A stretch of DNA of 64,000 nucleotides from Coraliomargarita sp. Its GTDB lineage: Bacteria; Verrucomicrobiota; Verrucomicrobiia; Opitutales; UBA953. Position 1 is the stretch's first letter, and every line of letters starts with the position of its first letter. The DNA lies in NCBI GenBank assembly GCA_024638885.1, contig JAHEJL010000006.1, positions 1 to 64,000 of the forward strand. The letters run 5' to 3'. A program made the translations under genes and the position numbers. Under the pieces are notes generated by a model. The model ran no database searches and was not told the DNA's origin. It was given only the letters and a program-made list of their open reading frames with translations. This document shows positions 63,618 through 64,000 of this stretch, in pieces.

Positions 63618-64000
63618 TCAGCGGCGGACGGTCCAGCCGGCGCCCTTCTCGAGCGTGGCGATGACGACCCCGAGGGCTTGGTTGGTTTCTTCGTCGGTGA
63701 GCGTGCGGGCCGCGTGGCGCCAGCGGATCTCGAAGGCGAGGCTGCGGTGGCCTTCGGGCAGGCCCGGGCCGGTGAAGACATCGAAGCAGTTGACCGACTC
63801 CAGCGCGAACTCCTTGCCGGCGGCCTTGGACGCGCCCTGGCGGACGCGGCTTTCGACTTCGGCGGCGGCGACGCCGACCGGGACGATGACCGCGACGTCC
63901 TTGGTGACGGGCGGGAACGAGGAGAACGCCTCGAAGCGCGGGACCTTGCGGGCTTCGGCGAAGGCCGTGCGCGGGAAGCAGACTTCGCCGGCGATGACGG
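63618..64000 (-). CDS. pheT: Phenylalanyl-tRNA synthetase beta subunit, C-terminal part (truncated by window end)
   Basis: Hand translation: FEAFSSFPPVTKDVAVIVPVG..VNCFDVFTGPGLPEGHRSLAFEIRWRHAARTLTDEETNQALGVVIATLEKGAGWTVRR*; not in ORF track. Confidence 0.92.
   Translation of the reverse strand, partial: VIAGEVCFPRTAFAEARKVPRFEAFSSFPPVTKDVAVIVPVGVAAAEVESRVRQGASKAAGKEFALESVNCFDVFTGPGLPEGHRSLAFEIRWRHAARTLTDEETNQALGVVIATLEKGAGWTVRR

Overview
This is a high-GC bacterial chromosome segment. Gene content suggests Verrucomicrobiota/Opitutae; that placement is inference and no 16S is present. It carries about 57 mostly housekeeping CDSs, one tRNA-Val(CAC), and no rRNA, CRISPR or prophage. It starts inside a transketolase gene and ends inside pheT. 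Recognisable genes include ruvC, rpoN, mrp, rpmG, ispE, xerC/D-type recombinase, queF, dxr, rseP, long-form ispG, gpmI, ispH, coaB, rdgB, zwf with an opcA-like partner, yraN, ligA, serB, dihydroorotase, tgt, an iscA-type gene, corA, priA and gatBAC. The most unusual content is intergenic. (1) A superfamily of GTAGGG...CCCTAC paired hairpins resembles REP/BIME elements. It shows compensatory stem changes, and a RAYT-type Y1 transposase gene sits inside one expanded unit. (2) An ~80-bp CAAAGGGAGACCGG...CCGGTTTCCCTTTG inverted-repeat family is confined to about 34-41.5 kb. (3) Pyrimidine-rich arrays of short tandem words (periods 6, 7, 8 and 12 nt) lie just 5' of many start codons. All three Tat-signal genes in the window carry four tandem NNNTTTGC-like octamers directly before their start. 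A 2.6-kb gene encodes a fusion of an alpha/beta-hydrolase fold lacking catalytic Ser and His, a DedA membrane domain and an ATP-grasp domain. All calls are by eye from the sequence; no database search was run.
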